Shown here in pieces: positions 5,702 to 6,340 of a DNA stretch of 6,340 bases. Source of the DNA: an uncultured Eubacteriales bacterium. Lineage in GTDB: Bacteria; Bacillota; Clostridia; Lachnospirales; Lachnospiraceae. Below the pieces are notes generated by a model. That model made no database searches and was not told where the DNA came from. It worked only from the letters and a program-made list of their open reading frames with translations. Each line of letters opens with the position of its first letter. Within the stretch, counting starts at the first letter, position 1. The stretch lies in NCBI GenBank assembly GCA_900557175.1, contig USSL01000105.1:1-6340 (forward strand), written 5' to 3'. The translations under genes and the position numbers were made by a program.

Positions 5702-6340
5702 ATGGGAATTTTGGAGATGAAACATATCAGCAAGGCCTTTTCAGGCGTTTATGCCAACGAGGAGGTTGACTTATCGGTTGAAAAGGGAGAGATTCACGCG
5801 CTTCTCGGAGAAAACGGCGCGGGCAAAACGACATTGATGAATATTCTTTTCGGTATTTACGCTGCAGATTCGGGTGAAGTTTTGTGGAAGGGCAAAAAGG
5901 TTCATTTTGCCTCTCCGAAGGATGCTATTGCCGAGGGCATTGGCATGGTGCATCAGCACTTTTCTCTTGTAAATAAAATGAGCGTGCTCGATAATGTTGT
6001 TCTCGGACTTAAGGGGACAGGCGTTTTTGTTGATAGAAAAGCGGCAAAAGAGAGACTTTTGGCACTTTCTGAAAAGTATGGTCTTCAGGTGGAGCCTGAT
6101 GCAAAAATTAATTCGCTTTCTGTTGGACAGCAGCAGCGTGTCGAGATTTTAAAAGCACTTTACAGAGATGTCGAGCTTCTCATACTGGATGAACCGACAG
6201 GTGTTCTTACACCGGCAGAGACAGAGCAGTTTTTTGATGTATTAAGAAAGTTAAAGAGCGAGGGACATGCGATTATTATTATTACACACCGCATGAGCGA
6301 GATTATGAGCATCAGTGACCGCGTAACGATTTTAAGAGAC
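5702..6340 (+). CDS. ABC importer ATPase of the BMP/nucleoside type (partial, 3' end outside window)
   Basis: 213 codons are visible with no stop. This is the first of two nucleotide-binding domains expected in a protein of about 500 residues (RbsA/NupO-like), which powers import of whatever the upstream lipoprotein binds. Visible motifs, in order: Walker A GENGAGKTT (36-44, K42), Q-loop VHQHFSL (Q85), ABC signature LSVGQQQR (139-146), Walker B LLILDEPTG (D163, E164) and the switch H196 in ITHRMSE. EILKALYR after the signature and VLTPAE after Walker B are typical of the BMP-transporter ATPases. The start is ATG at 5702 with AAAGGAG (5687-5693) eight bases upstream. It follows the binding-protein gene by 127 bp with no clear terminator or promoter between, so it is taken as the same operon. 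Two permease genes are expected further right. Confidence 0.95.
   Translation, partial: MGILEMKHISKAFSGVYANEEVDLSVEKGEIHALLGENGAGKTTLMNILFGIYAADSGEVLWKGKKVHFASPKDAIAEGIGMVHQHFSLVNKMSVLDNVVLGLKGTGVFVDRKAAKERLLALSEKYGLQVEPDAKINSLSVGQQQRVEILKALYRDVELLILDEPTGVLTPAETEQFFDVLRKLKSEGHAIIIITHRMSEIMSISDRVTILRD

Overview
The window looks like chromosomal DNA from a low-to-moderate-GC Gram-positive anaerobe of the Clostridia, most likely a Lachnospiraceae-type gut bacterium. This is inferred from the AT-leaning codon use, strong AGGAG ribosome sites, the lipobox substrate-binding protein, the clostridial style of the L,D-transpeptidase and the YitT protein. There are six protein genes. No rRNA, tRNA, CRISPR array, transposase or phage gene was seen.

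Layout. 28-1413 (+): membrane-anchored YkuD-type L,D-transpeptidase, closed by an intrinsic terminator. 1477-1617: a compact hairpin-rich intergenic element bounded by an 11-bp direct repeat, each copy of which contains an extended -10 promoter motif. 1656-2651 (+) and 2668-3555 (+): a cytoplasmic type I L-asparaginase followed after 16 bp by a YitT-family membrane protein, evidently one operon. 3561-3636: a forward terminator, then a bidirectional one that serves the convergent gene. 3616-4197 (-): an XRE-type helix-turn-helix regulator with a cupin sensor domain. 4198-4503: a divergent control region. 4504-5574 (+): a BMP/PnrA-family lipoprotein. 5702-6340 (+, cut by the window edge): the matching sugar/nucleoside-type ABC ATPase, whose permease genes presumably follow outside the window.

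How it fits together. The BMP lipoprotein and ATPase form the start of an ABC importer operon, by family most likely for nucleosides. The divergent XRE-cupin gene is its likely regulator. In its own 5' region, TTCA and TGAA half-sites alternate every 10 bp over about 55 bp. The same TTCA-N6-TGAA dyad sits on the -10 of an otherwise consensus promoter (TTGACA-17-TATAAT) in front of the transporter. That shared operator is the most informative regulatory signal here. The second point worth attention is the multi-hairpin element ahead of the asparaginase gene, which may be a dispersed miniature repeat that supplies a promoter. I see no wholly new multi-gene system; the unusual content is regulatory and intergenic.
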